Positions 14,463 through 23,476 of a DNA stretch of 32,879 bases are shown here, piece by piece. This stretch comes from Candidatus Krumholzibacteriota bacterium (GTDB lineage: Bacteria; Krumholzibacteriota; Krumholzibacteriia; LZORAL124-64-63). The notes under the pieces were generated by a model. The model saw nothing but the letters and a program-made list of their open reading frames with translations, searched no databases and was not told the DNA's origin. The stretch's first letter is position 1. Each line of letters starts with the position of its first letter. The stretch lies in NCBI GenBank assembly GCA_024275485.1, contig JAJRZA010000075.1:1-32879 (forward strand). The letters run 5' to 3'. Position numbers and translations under genes: made by a program.

Positions 14463-15686
14463 TCAATTTGGTCGGTGGTTCGAATCCGGATCGCCCGAAT
14501 GGAAGTCCGTATCCCATTCGTCCCACGTCTTCCTTGAAGAATGTGACTGATTCTCTTCCTCGGCAAGAAGATCATCCAGGGAAACCATTTCGGGTTCGTG
14601 GGGCTCTTCGTAGTCAGGGATATCAGGAGCAGTTGCCGGGGCCCCTCCCAACTCGGCAAGGAAGCGGGTTAAATCGCCCAAACCATCCAAACTTTCAGTC
14701 GAAGCACGACTTTCCTTGCTGAACGATGAATCGGAAACAATTTCCTGGGTAGTTTTCAAGGGTCTGAAGGAATGATCCTCAGGAAAGTTGTTGCCATCCA
14801 GAAAACGTTGCACCAGTTCATCCGCCAGGTCGAAATAGGCGCGGCTGCCTTTGCTGCGGCGGTCGTAGATCACGGTGGGTTTAGCCTTCAGGGCCATTTC
14901 ACTGAGGCGGGTGTTGCGGGGGATCCCTACCTTGAACATCCACTGGCCGAAATCTTCGTCAACACGGGCTGCCACGTGACGGCCCATGCGGGTTTGGCTG
15001 CTGGACATGGTCAGGAAGAGGCCTTCCAGGGCCAGGGGCATGACCAGGGTGGTGGTGGGGCTCTGGTCTTCATCCTGATTGGGAGTATTCGGAAAAAATC
15101 TATTTCGGAAGGTATCAACAAACTCCAGCAAGGATTCCACTGATCCGCGGCAAAGTTCTTCTGCCTGCACGGGAACCAGATAACTGTCGGAAGCCAGCAG
15201 GGCGGCCTGGGTCGCTGCCCCCAGACTGGGCGGGCAATCGATGAGGATGGTATCGTAAAGGTTGCGAGCGCGGTCGATTTCAGCAGCGAACAGATCCGCT
15301 TTCAGGGTCATGTTTTCCAGATAGAGTTCTTCTTCTTCCAGGGAGGATATGTTGGGGGAGAGGAAGAAGAGTCCATCGAGAGACGATGGCTGGGCCAGAT
15401 CCGTCAGGGAACCATGACCTGCAAAAACCTGATTGAGTCCCGATACGAGGTCATCGGATCCTTCAGCCAGGGTACGGCATATTCCACAATGGGGGTCGGT
15501 GCCCACGATCAGCACGTTGTGACCGGACAGGGCCAAGGCCGCACCCAGATTAACAGCCGATGTGGTTTTCCCCACACCACCCTTGCGGCTGACCAGGCTG
15601 ATGACCCGGCCTTCCACGGTGTTCCAGGGAGTGCGTCGTTTGGGGGCGGCCTGGGGTTCAGCCCCCGGGACTAGAGTATCGTCCAT
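14463..15686 (-). CDS. ParA/MinD-family ATPase, stand-alone
   Basis: This 407-residue P-loop ATPase has a deviant Walker A motif KGGVGKTT (35-42) with the extra Lys typical of ParA/Soj/MinD. Walker A' is VLIVGTDPHCGI and Walker B is YDTILIDCPPSL (~144-155). Later ParA blocks are VPVQAEELCRGSVESLLEFVD and IPRNTRLSEMALKAKP. Proteins of this type form ATP-dependent dimers on DNA and position chromosomes, plasmids or protein clusters. About 110 C-terminal residues after FDLADELVQRFLDG are acidic, low in complexity and not part of the fold. No parB-like gene is adjacent, so this is an orphan ParA and need not be the chromosome-segregation copy. ATG at 15686 has GGAG 7 nt upstream. Confidence 0.87.
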   Translation of the reverse strand: MDDTLVPGAEPQAAPKRRTPWNTVEGRVISLVSRKGGVGKTTSAVNLGAALALSGHNVLIVGTDPHCGICRTLAEGSDDLVSGLNQVFAGHGSLTDLAQPSSLDGLFFLSPNISSLEEEELYLENMTLKADLFAAEIDRARNLYDTILIDCPPSLGAATQAALLASDSYLVPVQAEELCRGSVESLLEFVDTFRNRFFPNTPNQDEDQSPTTTLVMPLALEGLFLTMSSSQTRMGRHVAARVDEDFGQWMFKVGIPRNTRLSEMALKAKPTVIYDRRSKGSRAYFDLADELVQRFLDGNNFPEDHSFRPLKTTQEIVSDSSFSKESRASTESLDGLGDLTRFLAELGGAPATAPDIPDYEEPHEPEMVSLDDLLAEEENQSHSSRKTWDEWDTDFHSGDPDSNHRPN

Positions 15687-15765
15687 GATGTTTCTCCTTG
15701 ATGTCTGTCGCAACAATACAATGAAGTGAGGAAAAAATACCCTACCCAAGGGGAGCTGATCAAGG

Positions 15766-15800
15766 AAAAAACCACCCATTCAGGTTCATTTGCCCTGAAT
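15766..15800 (-). terminator. Likely intrinsic terminator behind elbB
   Basis: On the minus strand ATTCAGG pairs with CCTGAAT (forward 15794-15800 with 15778-15784). GGGTGG and then TTTTTT (forward 15766-15771) follow. The U-run begins 6 nt after the stem, a little far for an ideal terminator. Confidence 0.5.
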
Positions 15801-15817
15801 TTGTTGTTTTGATCAAG

Positions 15818-16483
15818 TCATTTTGGGCATAGCCGCAGCAGTTTTTCCACAAAACCAATGGCGCCGGTAAAGACATCTCCAATGTTGTCGGCCAGCATGT
15901 AGGCCGGAGTGGTGACCATGAGGTTGGTTTGGTCCACCACCGTTTCAGCTACTTGGCAATTTTTGTGATTGGCACCCATGTTCTGCACCAGGGTGGCGGT
16001 GGCCGGGTCGTTGCCTATGGTCAATTCCGGGTGCAGGTCGGAACCGAAAATCCTGGCCAGGATGACCGGGGCGATGCACATGGCGCCAATGGGTTTGCCT
16101 ATGGTGTTGGCTTCCCGCAAAAATGCTTCCACTTCCGGATGCACCGTGCACTGGTCGCCTTCGGTGGCGAAGTTGCAAAGGTTTTTGGCGGCGCCAAAAC
16201 CGCCCGGCAGAACGATGGCATCGAATTCAAGGGGATCGAGGTCGGCCAGGGGTTTGATTTCGCCACGCATGAGGCGGGCTGATTCGGTCAGGATGTCGCG
16301 GCTCTCTCCGGCCGCAGGTTCGCCCGCCAGGTGGTTGATGACGTGCATCTGTGGGCCACTGGGGGCGCAGGCGGTAATCTGGGCATCGGCACGATGCAAG
16401 GCCAACAGGGCCGCGCAAACTTCGTGGATTTCCGACCCGTCGTAAACACCGCACCCGCTGAGTATGAAGGCAACCTTCTTCAT
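15818..16483 (-). CDS. elbB: ElbB-type DJ-1/PfpI family protein (glyoxalase-like)
   Basis: This 221-residue protein is close in length to E. coli ElbB. It carries the family blocks VAFILSGCGVYDGSEIHEV near the N-terminus, ESARLMRGEIKPLADLDPLEFDAIVLPGGFGAAKNL, and GKPIGAMCIAPVILA with the nucleophile-elbow Cys. It ends with the EVVVDQTN-like segment (ETVVDQTNLMVTTPAYMLADNIGDVFTGA). ElbB has glyoxalase III-like activity and was first noted for an effect on isoprenoid synthesis. ATG at 16483 is preceded by AAAGGA about 8 nt upstream. It is divergent from the ACT-domain gene across a 238-bp gap that contains three 11-bp tandem repeats. Confidence 0.92.
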   Translation of the reverse strand: MKKVAFILSGCGVYDGSEIHEVCAALLALHRADAQITACAPSGPQMHVINHLAGEPAAGESRDILTESARLMRGEIKPLADLDPLEFDAIVLPGGFGAAKNLCNFATEGDQCTVHPEVEAFLREANTIGKPIGAMCIAPVILARIFGSDLHPELTIGNDPATATLVQNMGANHKNCQVAETVVDQTNLMVTTPAYMLADNIGDVFTGAIGFVEKLLRLCPK

Positions 16484-16584
16484 CTTTCATTTCCTTTCCA
16501 TGGGGGAGTACCGACGAGTCACCTCTTTTGGGAGGTAGTTCTGACCCTTTGCTTGTATCGCCTGGGGAGAAAAATGTCAACCAT

Positions 16585-16617
16585 GGTCCAGCAATGGTCC
16601 AGCAATGGTCCAGCAAT
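16585..16617. repeat. Three tandem 11-bp repeats (GGTCCAGCAAT)
   Basis: GGTCCAGCAAT is repeated exactly three times without spacing (16585-16595, 16596-16606, 16607-16617). The unit length is about one helical turn, so a protein could bind all copies on one face. They lie in the divergent region between elbB and the ACT-domain gene, about 100 bp from each start, where an operator would be expected. Confidence 0.9.
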
Positions 16618-16721
16618 TTGCACTGGATTCCTTTATTTCCTCGCCCAACCCTTTTAAGTTTAACGCCTGAGGGGAACGGGCGCCAAAATCAAGGGAATGG
16701 AATCCAACAGGGAGAGGCACC

Positions 16722-17198
16722 ATGACGGGAAAGATCGCAGTGGGTGGAATCACCAGAACCGACAATCTGGTTTTGATCCGCATTCTGGGGGCTTCGGCCG
16801 GGCACAGTCTTTCAGGCCGGGCTCTGAGCGCACTGGGGAACAAAGGCATCAACGTTGCCTGCGTCACTTCGTTCATGGACAAGGACGGTCTCAACAACAT
16901 CTGCTTTGCCGTGGGTTTAGATGATCTCGATCAGACCCTGGGCCTTTTGCAAAGCCTCGAAGACCATATCCAGGCCCGCAGCATCGAATACGAGCGCCGT
17001 TGCAGCGCCGTTTCCATTTACGGTCCCCATTTTGCCGAACGGCCCGCCATTGCCGGCAGGGTGTTCGACTCCATGGGGGATGCCGAAGTGGAAATCCTGA
17101 TGATCAGCACCTCTTTTGCCACGGTCTCATTTGTGACCCATGAAGATCAGGCGATCCAGGCTGTGACCAAGCTGAACGACGTTTTTCTCGTCCCCTAA
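16722..17198 (+). CDS. Stand-alone tandem ACT-domain protein
   Basis: This 158-residue protein carries two ACT-like repeats, similar to the regulatory part of aspartate kinase. The first is around residues 15-85 (VLIRILGASAGHSLSGRALSALGNKGINVACVTSF ... ICFAVGLDDLDQTLGLL). The second is around 95-158 (AVSIYGPHFAERPAIAGRVFDSMGDAEVEILMISTSFATVSFVTHEDQAIQAVTKL). No kinase domain is attached. ACT pairs bind amino acids at a dimer interface, so a role as amino-acid sensor or as a detached regulatory subunit is likely but unproven. GGGAGAGG precedes ATG 16722. The 3' end is convergent with and overlaps by 4 bp the protease gene on the other strand. Confidence 0.82.
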   Translation: MTGKIAVGGITRTDNLVLIRILGASAGHSLSGRALSALGNKGINVACVTSFMDKDGLNNICFAVGLDDLDQTLGLLQSLEDHIQARSIEYERRCSAVSIYGPHFAERPAIAGRVFDSMGDAEVEILMISTSFATVSFVTHEDQAIQAVTKLNDVFLVP

Positions 17199-20100
17199 CG
17201 AACCAGTGTCATTTTGCTGACCAAAGATTCTCCCTTGGTTTTCAATCGGAAGAAATACACGCCACTACTTGCACTTCGACCAAACGAATCCTTGCCGTCC
17301 CATACAATTTCATGACGACCAGCCGGCAGCACATCCATACCGAATGACCGCACCTTCTGCCCCCTCACATTGAAGATGGCAATTTCCGCCATGCCTTCTT
17401 GGGCCAGTTCAAACTTTACGGTGGTGCGCGGATTGAAAGGGTTGGGCATATTGCCAAGAATCCGAGTCACGGCCGGAATATTGTCATCGGCTGCTGACAA
17501 TCCTGCCCCAACCTGCATATTGATTCCCCAGGTATGCCAGGTGCCCATGGCTCCCCAACCCGTGTCCGCCACCTTCATCTGCCAAATGCCCAGGGCCGAC
17601 TCACCAAGGAAATCAGCCAGTTCGCCAGGGCCATCGACGATGAGGTTTTGGGGCCAGTTGCCAATCAGGTCATCCGACAAATCGCCGGTGTTGTCATGCA
17701 AGCGAACTGTGGTTCCCGAAGGACTGGTCAAACTGACCTCAAGATGGCCGATGGATGGATGAGTAATATTGATATCGATGTTGATAGCCTGCACCAGTCC
17801 CGGCTCCAGCACCTGGATTTCACGAACAATACCGGCGCCGTCGTTGTCCGGAATGGGCATTTCGGGAGAATCCGTTAACTGCACCAGCACGGTGGGCGAC
17901 AATGTCAACTGCAGGCCGGACAAATCCTGGTCCGCGGCCAATACAACGGTCAGGCTTTCAGTTCCATAACCCTCAAGGGAAGCGGTGAGGGTGTAGGTGC
18001 TGCCGTGAAGACCATCAAGCAGGAAATGGCCGCCGGAACCCGTAACCATGCTGTGGTCGTCATCAACTTGGACCACAACGCCGGAAGCATCGAGCGAATC
18101 AGCCAGCGTGATCGTTCCGCTGAGTGAAGAATTGCCCGGAGCTTCGCGGCTCAGCAGATAAGCCAGGCTGTTTTCAAGAAGGGGCCGGGCTTGGTTTTCG
18201 GGCAGGTACCCCAGATCGATGCTCATGAAAACGATTTGCCCGGCTTCCACACCGGTGTTGTTATCATGCAGGACCACCCCGCCACGACTGCTGAAGTAAA
18301 GGGACGACATGATCAGCATGCTGTCCTGGTCCGGTGTTACAACATCGCTTGCTCCGTAATCATTTGGGTTGGGTGACATGTCCAGTTCCATCACATCGGG
18401 AAGGGGATTGGGTCGGGTTCTGAATGAATGCCTTTCGTTCCCTGCGCTGGCAATCATGGGCCCGACAAAGTCGCCAAAAAACTCCGACGAACGAAGCACT
18501 GATGTGGCAAACTCAATGTATTGGGATTCATAAAAACAGGTTGCCGCCAGTTCGCCTCCTTCAACGAGAATTTTTCCGCCGTTGTCGGCAAAATTGATCA
18601 AATTGGCTCGCAGAAGCGAACTCCCGACAGGGTAATAATTGTTGCCACAGGTCAGGAAAACGGCATCGGCCGCTTCAAGATGAGCCCCAGTGACCGCATT
18701 CGAATCTATGACTTCGATGACGTATCCCGCATCGGTGAGCCATAGATCGAAATCTGCCGTCAGGTTCCTGGAGCCATCCTTATCCTTGCCTGATTCCAGG
18801 TCATCGATAATCAAGACCAGACCCAGATTTTCCAGGATTCTGACCTCATGGGGCCCGCTGGTGGTGGTATTGGGAGTGCCGGCAATATCAATGGCCCGCA
18901 CTTCATAGGAGATGATATCGCCCACGGCAATCTGCGATAATTCCAAGGGGAATTGCAGTTGCCAGGCCTGGCCGACTTGAATAAAAAGTACCGGACCCTG
19001 GACCATTCCGCCATTTACGGAGAATTCCAATTCAACCCTGTCAATGCCATGCTCATCGGCAGCTTCGGCCATCAGAACAGGAGGCCAATTCCCGAGGGTT
19101 TGGTCGATCAGGGCCATGTGGAAGAGATAGGGATCGGTTGTATCGACACCGACTTCAAAGGACCATGGATTGCTTGATCCATTGTGTGGGGTGGTGATCA
19201 CATATTCGTTTTCATCGCCCGCCTCCAGGTAATATTCAATCTGTCCTCCCATATTGGCACCCGGAATGAGACCCATGAATTGGTTCCCGCCCTGGGAGGT
19301 CAGGGACTCCCGCTACCAATTGCCGCCATCAAGGCGCCAGTAAAGAAACAGGGTACTGTTATCCAGCAGGGCGCGGTCGGTAATAGTGGACACAATCTCA
19401 TAGGGGCCTACGGTGTTCTCGGTATTGGGCAACGGTTCGTGGGTAATTGTGGGACCCCAGTAACTCATGGCTGCCACTGCATCGATGATTCCCCAGCCCA
19501 TATCATTGTCCGGGTCCCTGTTCTGGCTGGCGCCTTCCCTCAAGGCGTCGCGAATCTGCATGGGGGTGAGGGTTGGAATTCGCTCCAGCATCAGGGTGGC
19601 CACTCCAGCCACCTGGGGAGCGGCAAAGCTGGTTCCGCTGACACTCATGAAAGAGTGGTCGTCGAAATAGGCCGCCACGCGGTTGCCCACCCCAAGGGCG
19701 CAAACATCTGGTTTGATCCGGCCATCATAAGTTGGTCCGGGGGAACTGAAACTGGCAACTGTTCCGGAGAAATCAACAGCACCCACCGCCACGACGCTGT
19801 CGCCGTCGGCAGGGGCGGTGAGGTAACCCCATTCGGGATTGTTGCGTTCGTTGCCCGCGCTGGTGAAAACAGACATCCCCCAACCAACAGCCATATCGGC
19901 GGCTCGGGTGATCAAAGCCGTATTTCCATCCAGATCGCTGTAGTCGTACCAGTAATAGTAACCAAGACTTGAGGTAACCAAATCGGCACCCAGAGACTCC
20001 ACCCATTCCACCGCCGCCACCCAGTTGTCTTCCTCAATGGGAGTTTCATCGCCAGTGTCTTCGGTCATGGCCAAAATCGTCGACGCACCGTAGGCGGTCC

Positions 20101-20893
20101 CAATAAGGTTGCCTTGACTGAAGCCCATGATGGTGGAAAGGACTTGGGAACCATGGCGGTTTTGCCATTCATGATCTCCTGGTTCCCATTCGACGTTGTC
20201 ATCATCGTGCACGAAATCCCATTGGGCAAGGATAGGTATATTTTGCAGGCTTTCGTGGGAAAGCGTGAATCCCGCGTCAAGAACTGCCACCACGACACCA
20301 TCACCGGTCAGGCCCAAATCGTGGACTGGTGGCAGATTGATCAGCTCCGCAGCTATCAAACTGGCCCCATAATTGAGATTCCAGCGTTCTTCTTCAGCAT
20401 TTTTGTCGTTTTCAGGCAATTCGATTTCACTTTCCGGGAAAACCGGAGGGATGGAGCGAAGGAATTGAGCCACCAAATCAACACTTTTGACGTAGGGAAG
20501 GTTGGATATTTCCCTGATCTGTTCATTCGTTGCGTTGAAGCTGCCGGCGTTGAACCAGCGGGAAATACGTCGGGGTTGGGCCCCGGTGGCCTCTACGCCT
20601 GACAGGTATAGGGTCGAGAGAGGCAAATCGCGGCCATCGATCACCGGTTGACCGGCATCCAGAACCCGCAAGCGCCGAGTCAGTGTTTTTTGAGGCAAAA
20701 TGGCCTCCTGGGCGGCCAAGGCAGCCGCCATATCCTTTTCAGCAATACCTTTATCATGAAATTTCACCCAAACGCCCAGGGTGGGCGCATCGGATTGGGA
20801 CATGGCCCGTTCCAGAACATGGGAAATTTCACCTGCCTGCGCCAAGGCCGGAACCAACAGGATAATCAGGATAAACAGGCCGACTGACTTCAT
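17195..20893 (-). pseudogene. Secreted subtilisin-like protease interrupted by one amber codon
   Basis: One continuous frame of 1232 positions is broken only by TAG at 19315-19313 (codon 527). The N-terminal part has a signal peptide (MKSVGLFILIILLVPALAQA). It then has a propeptide and an S8 domain with Asp206 (VVVAVLDAGF), His247 (QNRHGSQV), Asn348 (TSAGNERNN) and Ser422 (VSGTSFAAPQVAG). An Ig-like segment spans the amber (FLYWRLDGGNW, stop, RESLTSQGGNQF) and continues to IEYYLEAGDENEY. Downstream come a Rossmann-like segment (VLIIDDLES ...), a carboxypeptidase-regulatory-like beta domain, a P-domain (EVSLTSPSGTTVRLHDNTGD) and a FlgD-type Ig sorting module (NMPNPFNPRTTVKFEL ... SSGVYFFRLKTKG). 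ATG 20893 has AGGAGG 8 nt upstream. The part after the stop has no signal peptide and no good ribosome site, so it is not a separate gene. A recent nonsense mutation, a sequencing error or amber recoding would all fit. Confidence 0.85.
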
Positions 20894-21207
20894 TTGCTAA
20901 TCCTCCTAGGGATTGGAACCTGTTTCGAAAAGCCGAATCAGGATGATGGAGGAATGATAAAGGATACAAATTTTTGCCGCTAACGTACCCGTTACCATTA
21001 CTGTCTCAGGTGTTCCAAATGAGCTTTTTTGTCCTTTTGACGATTTTGGACCAGATGGAACACGCCATGGAACATCAGCACAAAACTAAGGGGTAGGGTC
21101 GTTAGCGAAGAGATGGGGCATTATAGTATTATTTCCCTGTTGATACGCCGCCCTACCCGAATTCCCGGATTAAGGCCGCAAACCCTAAATTGCCCAGGGA
21201 GAAGAAA
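20894..21207. other. 314-bp divergent intergenic region
   Basis: This gap separates the minus-strand protease gene from the plus-strand exported-protein gene and should carry both promoters. I see a small inverted repeat TAACG-TACC-CGTTA (about 20981-20994), which could be an operator, and a TATAGT (21122-21127) that could be a -10 box without a good -35 partner. I see no RNA gene or convincing small reading frame. Confidence 0.4.
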
Positions 21208-21852
21208 ATGAAAACCCAAATGACAAAGCTCAGCCTGATCGCTCTCGCCATGACCATGTTTCTGGCAACTTCAGCCGGTGCAATCGTCCTGTTGGACCAG
21301 TCCGACTACGACGCCGGCGTCCCAGGATTCCTGAATGCTGTAGCCGGAGGTCCTCCGTTTGGTGGTACCAGCTATTCTGTCAATGACATTACCGTTGATG
21401 GTACGGGATGGGTCATTACCGATATATCGACCTACTACAATGGTACTGGTTTCTTCGAGTCAGTTTCCGAAGGTTACTTGAACATTTCCCCCAAGACCGG
21501 TGACCTACCCACCGAAGACCCCAACAACGACGTATTGGTTGCCCTGACACTTACTCTTGTTGCCCCTGATACCTACGAAGTTACCGCCAGTGGTTTGAAC
21601 ATCGAACTGGAACCCGGTGAGTACTGGATTGGTGTGACTCCCATTGCCGGTGATCTTTACGATGGAATCCACATGGCATCCGCCACCCTGTTCGGTGCAG
21701 CCACTCCCAGTTTCGACCCCAATGGTTTCCCCTCTCCCATGTGGACAGTCTGGAACCCGGGTGTTGATGCTTCCATACTCATCATCGGTCTGGACGACGT
21801 TGTCGCTACCGAAGACATGACCTTGGATGCAGTGAAATCCCTCTACCGCTAG
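21208..21852 (+). CDS. Exported protein of unknown function
   Basis: This 214-residue protein has a signal peptide (MKTQMTKLSLIALAMTMFLATSAGA). A beta-rich mature domain follows, with many Tyr, Gly and Asp residues (ITVDGTGWVITDISTYYNGTGFF, LELEPGEYWIGVTP-like strands). It ends TEDMTLDAVKSLYR. That tail, an aromatic/Leu-x-x-(V/I)-K-x-L-(Y/F)-R end after an acidic stretch, looks like a short terminal motif rather than the NPFNP module of its neighbours. The start at ATG 21208 has AGGGAG 6 nt upstream; a TTG at 21190 in the same frame is less likely. A 10-bp hairpin follows the stop and precedes the HAF-repeat gene, so the two may be co-transcribed. Confidence 0.78.
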   Translation: MKTQMTKLSLIALAMTMFLATSAGAIVLLDQSDYDAGVPGFLNAVAGGPPFGGTSYSVNDITVDGTGWVITDISTYYNGTGFFESVSEGYLNISPKTGDLPTEDPNNDVLVALTLTLVAPDTYEVTASGLNIELEPGEYWIGVTPIAGDLYDGIHMASATLFGAATPSFDPNGFPSPMWTVWNPGVDASILIIGLDDVVATEDMTLDAVKSLYR

Positions 21853-21863
21853 TTTCAATCAGA

Positions 21864-21892
21864 GCCGGCCGACCATAAAAGTGTCGGCCGGC
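21864..21892 (+). terminator. Strong 10-bp hairpin without U-tract between two exported-protein genes
   Basis: GCCGGCCGAC (21864-21873) pairs perfectly with GTCGGCCGGC (21883-21892) around a 9-nt A-rich loop. No T-run follows. It may be a pause or processing hairpin, an mRNA 3'-end stabiliser, or a terminator that does not need a U-tract. Confidence 0.5.
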
Positions 21893-21940
21893 ACTAAGAA
21901 CCCAAACCAACAATCTCTGTTAACGACGGGAGTCGAAACA

Positions 21941-23350
21941 ATGAAAACCAAGAAACAGATCACCCTGGTCATGCTTTTGGCCCTTCTACTGGCTGGCACG
22001 ACGGCCCAGGGACAGGTCTCCCTGGAATTCATCTGCGAAGGTGCCGCCACCGGGATCTCCCACGATGGGTCCGTGGTTGTTGGCAATTCCAGTGGTGTTT
22101 ACGAAACATTCCGTTGGACCAGGGCAACAGGAATCCAGTATCTTGGCCGGGCAACCACTCCCGTTTTCGGTACCGGAGCAGGGGGACCGGATGTTTCGGA
22201 TGACGGCCAGTTCGTTTCAGCAACAATCCTGGGCGAAGACGAGACCTACGGAACCATCGGGCGCTGGTCCGAGGCCTTGGGATGGGAAGAAGCCATGCCC
22301 CCCACCCTACCCGATGGCGGCATAATGTCGGATTTCTATGGCTCAAGCTGGGGAATATCCGACGACGGATCCACCCTGGTTGGCCTTTACTGGCGCCCCG
22401 GGGCTTCCGATGGAGGTGCTAATGGGATAGCTTGGAACGATGAGACAGGGTTGGCCGGCCTCGGCTCCACCGGCGGTAACAGCCGAGCCAATGATGCCAA
22501 CTCCGACGGTAGCGTCATTGTTGGTTGGGATGAAGCTCCTTTTGGTTTTTGGCAGCCAACAGTATGGGAAAATGGTGTATTGACCCATTTGGCCGAGCCC
22601 GAAGCCTGGTGTATGGCCGACGGCATCACACCCGACGGAAACATGATTGTCGGTTCTTCAGCAGTTGCCGAAACCAATTGGTTGCGCGAAGCAGCCGTCT
22701 GGATCCGCAACGGCGACAGTTGGGATGAACACCTTTTAGGGGTCCTGCCCGGCACCACCCAACCTTTCGGCAACTCCCTTGCTAGAGACGTGTGCGATGA
22801 TGGCAGCATTATCGTAGGCTTCAACGCCTGGAATCCTGGTAGTTTTGCCGGTATTATCTGGACTATGGAAGACGGCCTGATGAACGTCGTGGATTTTCTG
22901 GCGGACCACGGCATCACCATTGACAATACCCTAACCATTGTCGGCTTGAATGCCATTTCCGGGGATGGAAATCACATCGCCGGCATCGCCCAGCAAACTG
23001 TCTGGCCCTTCAACTACGAATCCTTCATCATCCACTTGATAGATCTGTCTCCGGTTCAGGAAACCCCCGCTCCCTTCCAGCTCGGCTCCAATTACCCCAA
23101 CCCCTTCAATCCCCAAACAACCATCCCGGTGTCCATGGTTCGAAGTGGCCAGGCCAGCCTTGAGGTTTTCGATACGGCCGGACGTCTGGTGCGCACCCTG
23201 CACAGTGGGATGTTGAGCGAAGGTCGTCATGAGTTCATCTGGAACGGCCGGGATCGCCAGGGAAACCAAGTGTCCAGTGGAGTTTATTTTTCACGGATCT
23301 CCGACAGTTCGGGTCAAAGTCTCAACCAGCGTATGGTTTTGGTCAAATAA
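21941..23350 (+). CDS. Secreted HAF-repeat protein with C-terminal FlgD-type sorting module
   Basis: This 469-residue protein has a signal peptide (MKTKKQITLVMLLALLLAGTTAQGQ). About seven repeats of the HAF type (TIGR02913) follow, each of the form 'A-x-x-I-S-x-D-G-S-x-V-V-G ... W-x-x-x-x-G-x-x-x-L-G', for example GISHDGSVVVGNSSGVYETFRWTRATG and GISDDGSTLVGLYW. These should fold as a beta-propeller-like surface protein. The last ~90 residues are a FlgD Ig-like module with NYPNPFNPQTT, VFDTAGRLVRTL and SSGVYFSRI, ending in MVLVK. Such modules direct secretion or surface attachment in FCB-type bacteria. ATG 21941 has GGGAG 8 nt upstream. It is in the same direction as the following HAF protein and probably arose by duplication with it. 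Confidence 0.87.
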   Translation: MKTKKQITLVMLLALLLAGTTAQGQVSLEFICEGAATGISHDGSVVVGNSSGVYETFRWTRATGIQYLGRATTPVFGTGAGGPDVSDDGQFVSATILGEDETYGTIGRWSEALGWEEAMPPTLPDGGIMSDFYGSSWGISDDGSTLVGLYWRPGASDGGANGIAWNDETGLAGLGSTGGNSRANDANSDGSVIVGWDEAPFGFWQPTVWENGVLTHLAEPEAWCMADGITPDGNMIVGSSAVAETNWLREAAVWIRNGDSWDEHLLGVLPGTTQPFGNSLARDVCDDGSIIVGFNAWNPGSFAGIIWTMEDGLMNVVDFLADHGITIDNTLTIVGLNAISGDGNHIAGIAQQTVWPFNYESFIIHLIDLSPVQETPAPFQLGSNYPNPFNPQTTIPVSMVRSGQASLEVFDTAGRLVRTLHSGMLSEGRHEFIWNGRDRQGNQVSSGVYFSRISDSSGQSLNQRMVLVK

Positions 23351-23476
23351 TATAGGCGTCGTTCCGGGTCCGGTCCTGAAAATCGCTTGAAAGAGCTTTT
23401 CCTTCCCACTCACACCAAAGAAGAGGGGCGGACCCGGTTGCCAAATAATAAATATTACCCGGAGGATACGGATTTC

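Noticed and set aside
14477-14497. tRNA T-arm-like sequence GGTTCGAATCC, with a segment at 14491-14497 that could pair with 14424-14430 like an acceptor stem
   Set aside because: The T-stem does not pair (GGTGG against CCGGA), no D-arm or anticodon arm can be formed in between, and 14424-14430 belongs to the terminator hairpin. It also lies in the 3' end of the ParA-type gene. At most a tRNA relic.
17195-19276. The second half of the protease as an independent gene starting at ATG 19276
   Set aside because: No signal peptide, no good ribosome site, and the frame continues without shift from the protease through one TAG, within one Ig-like domain.
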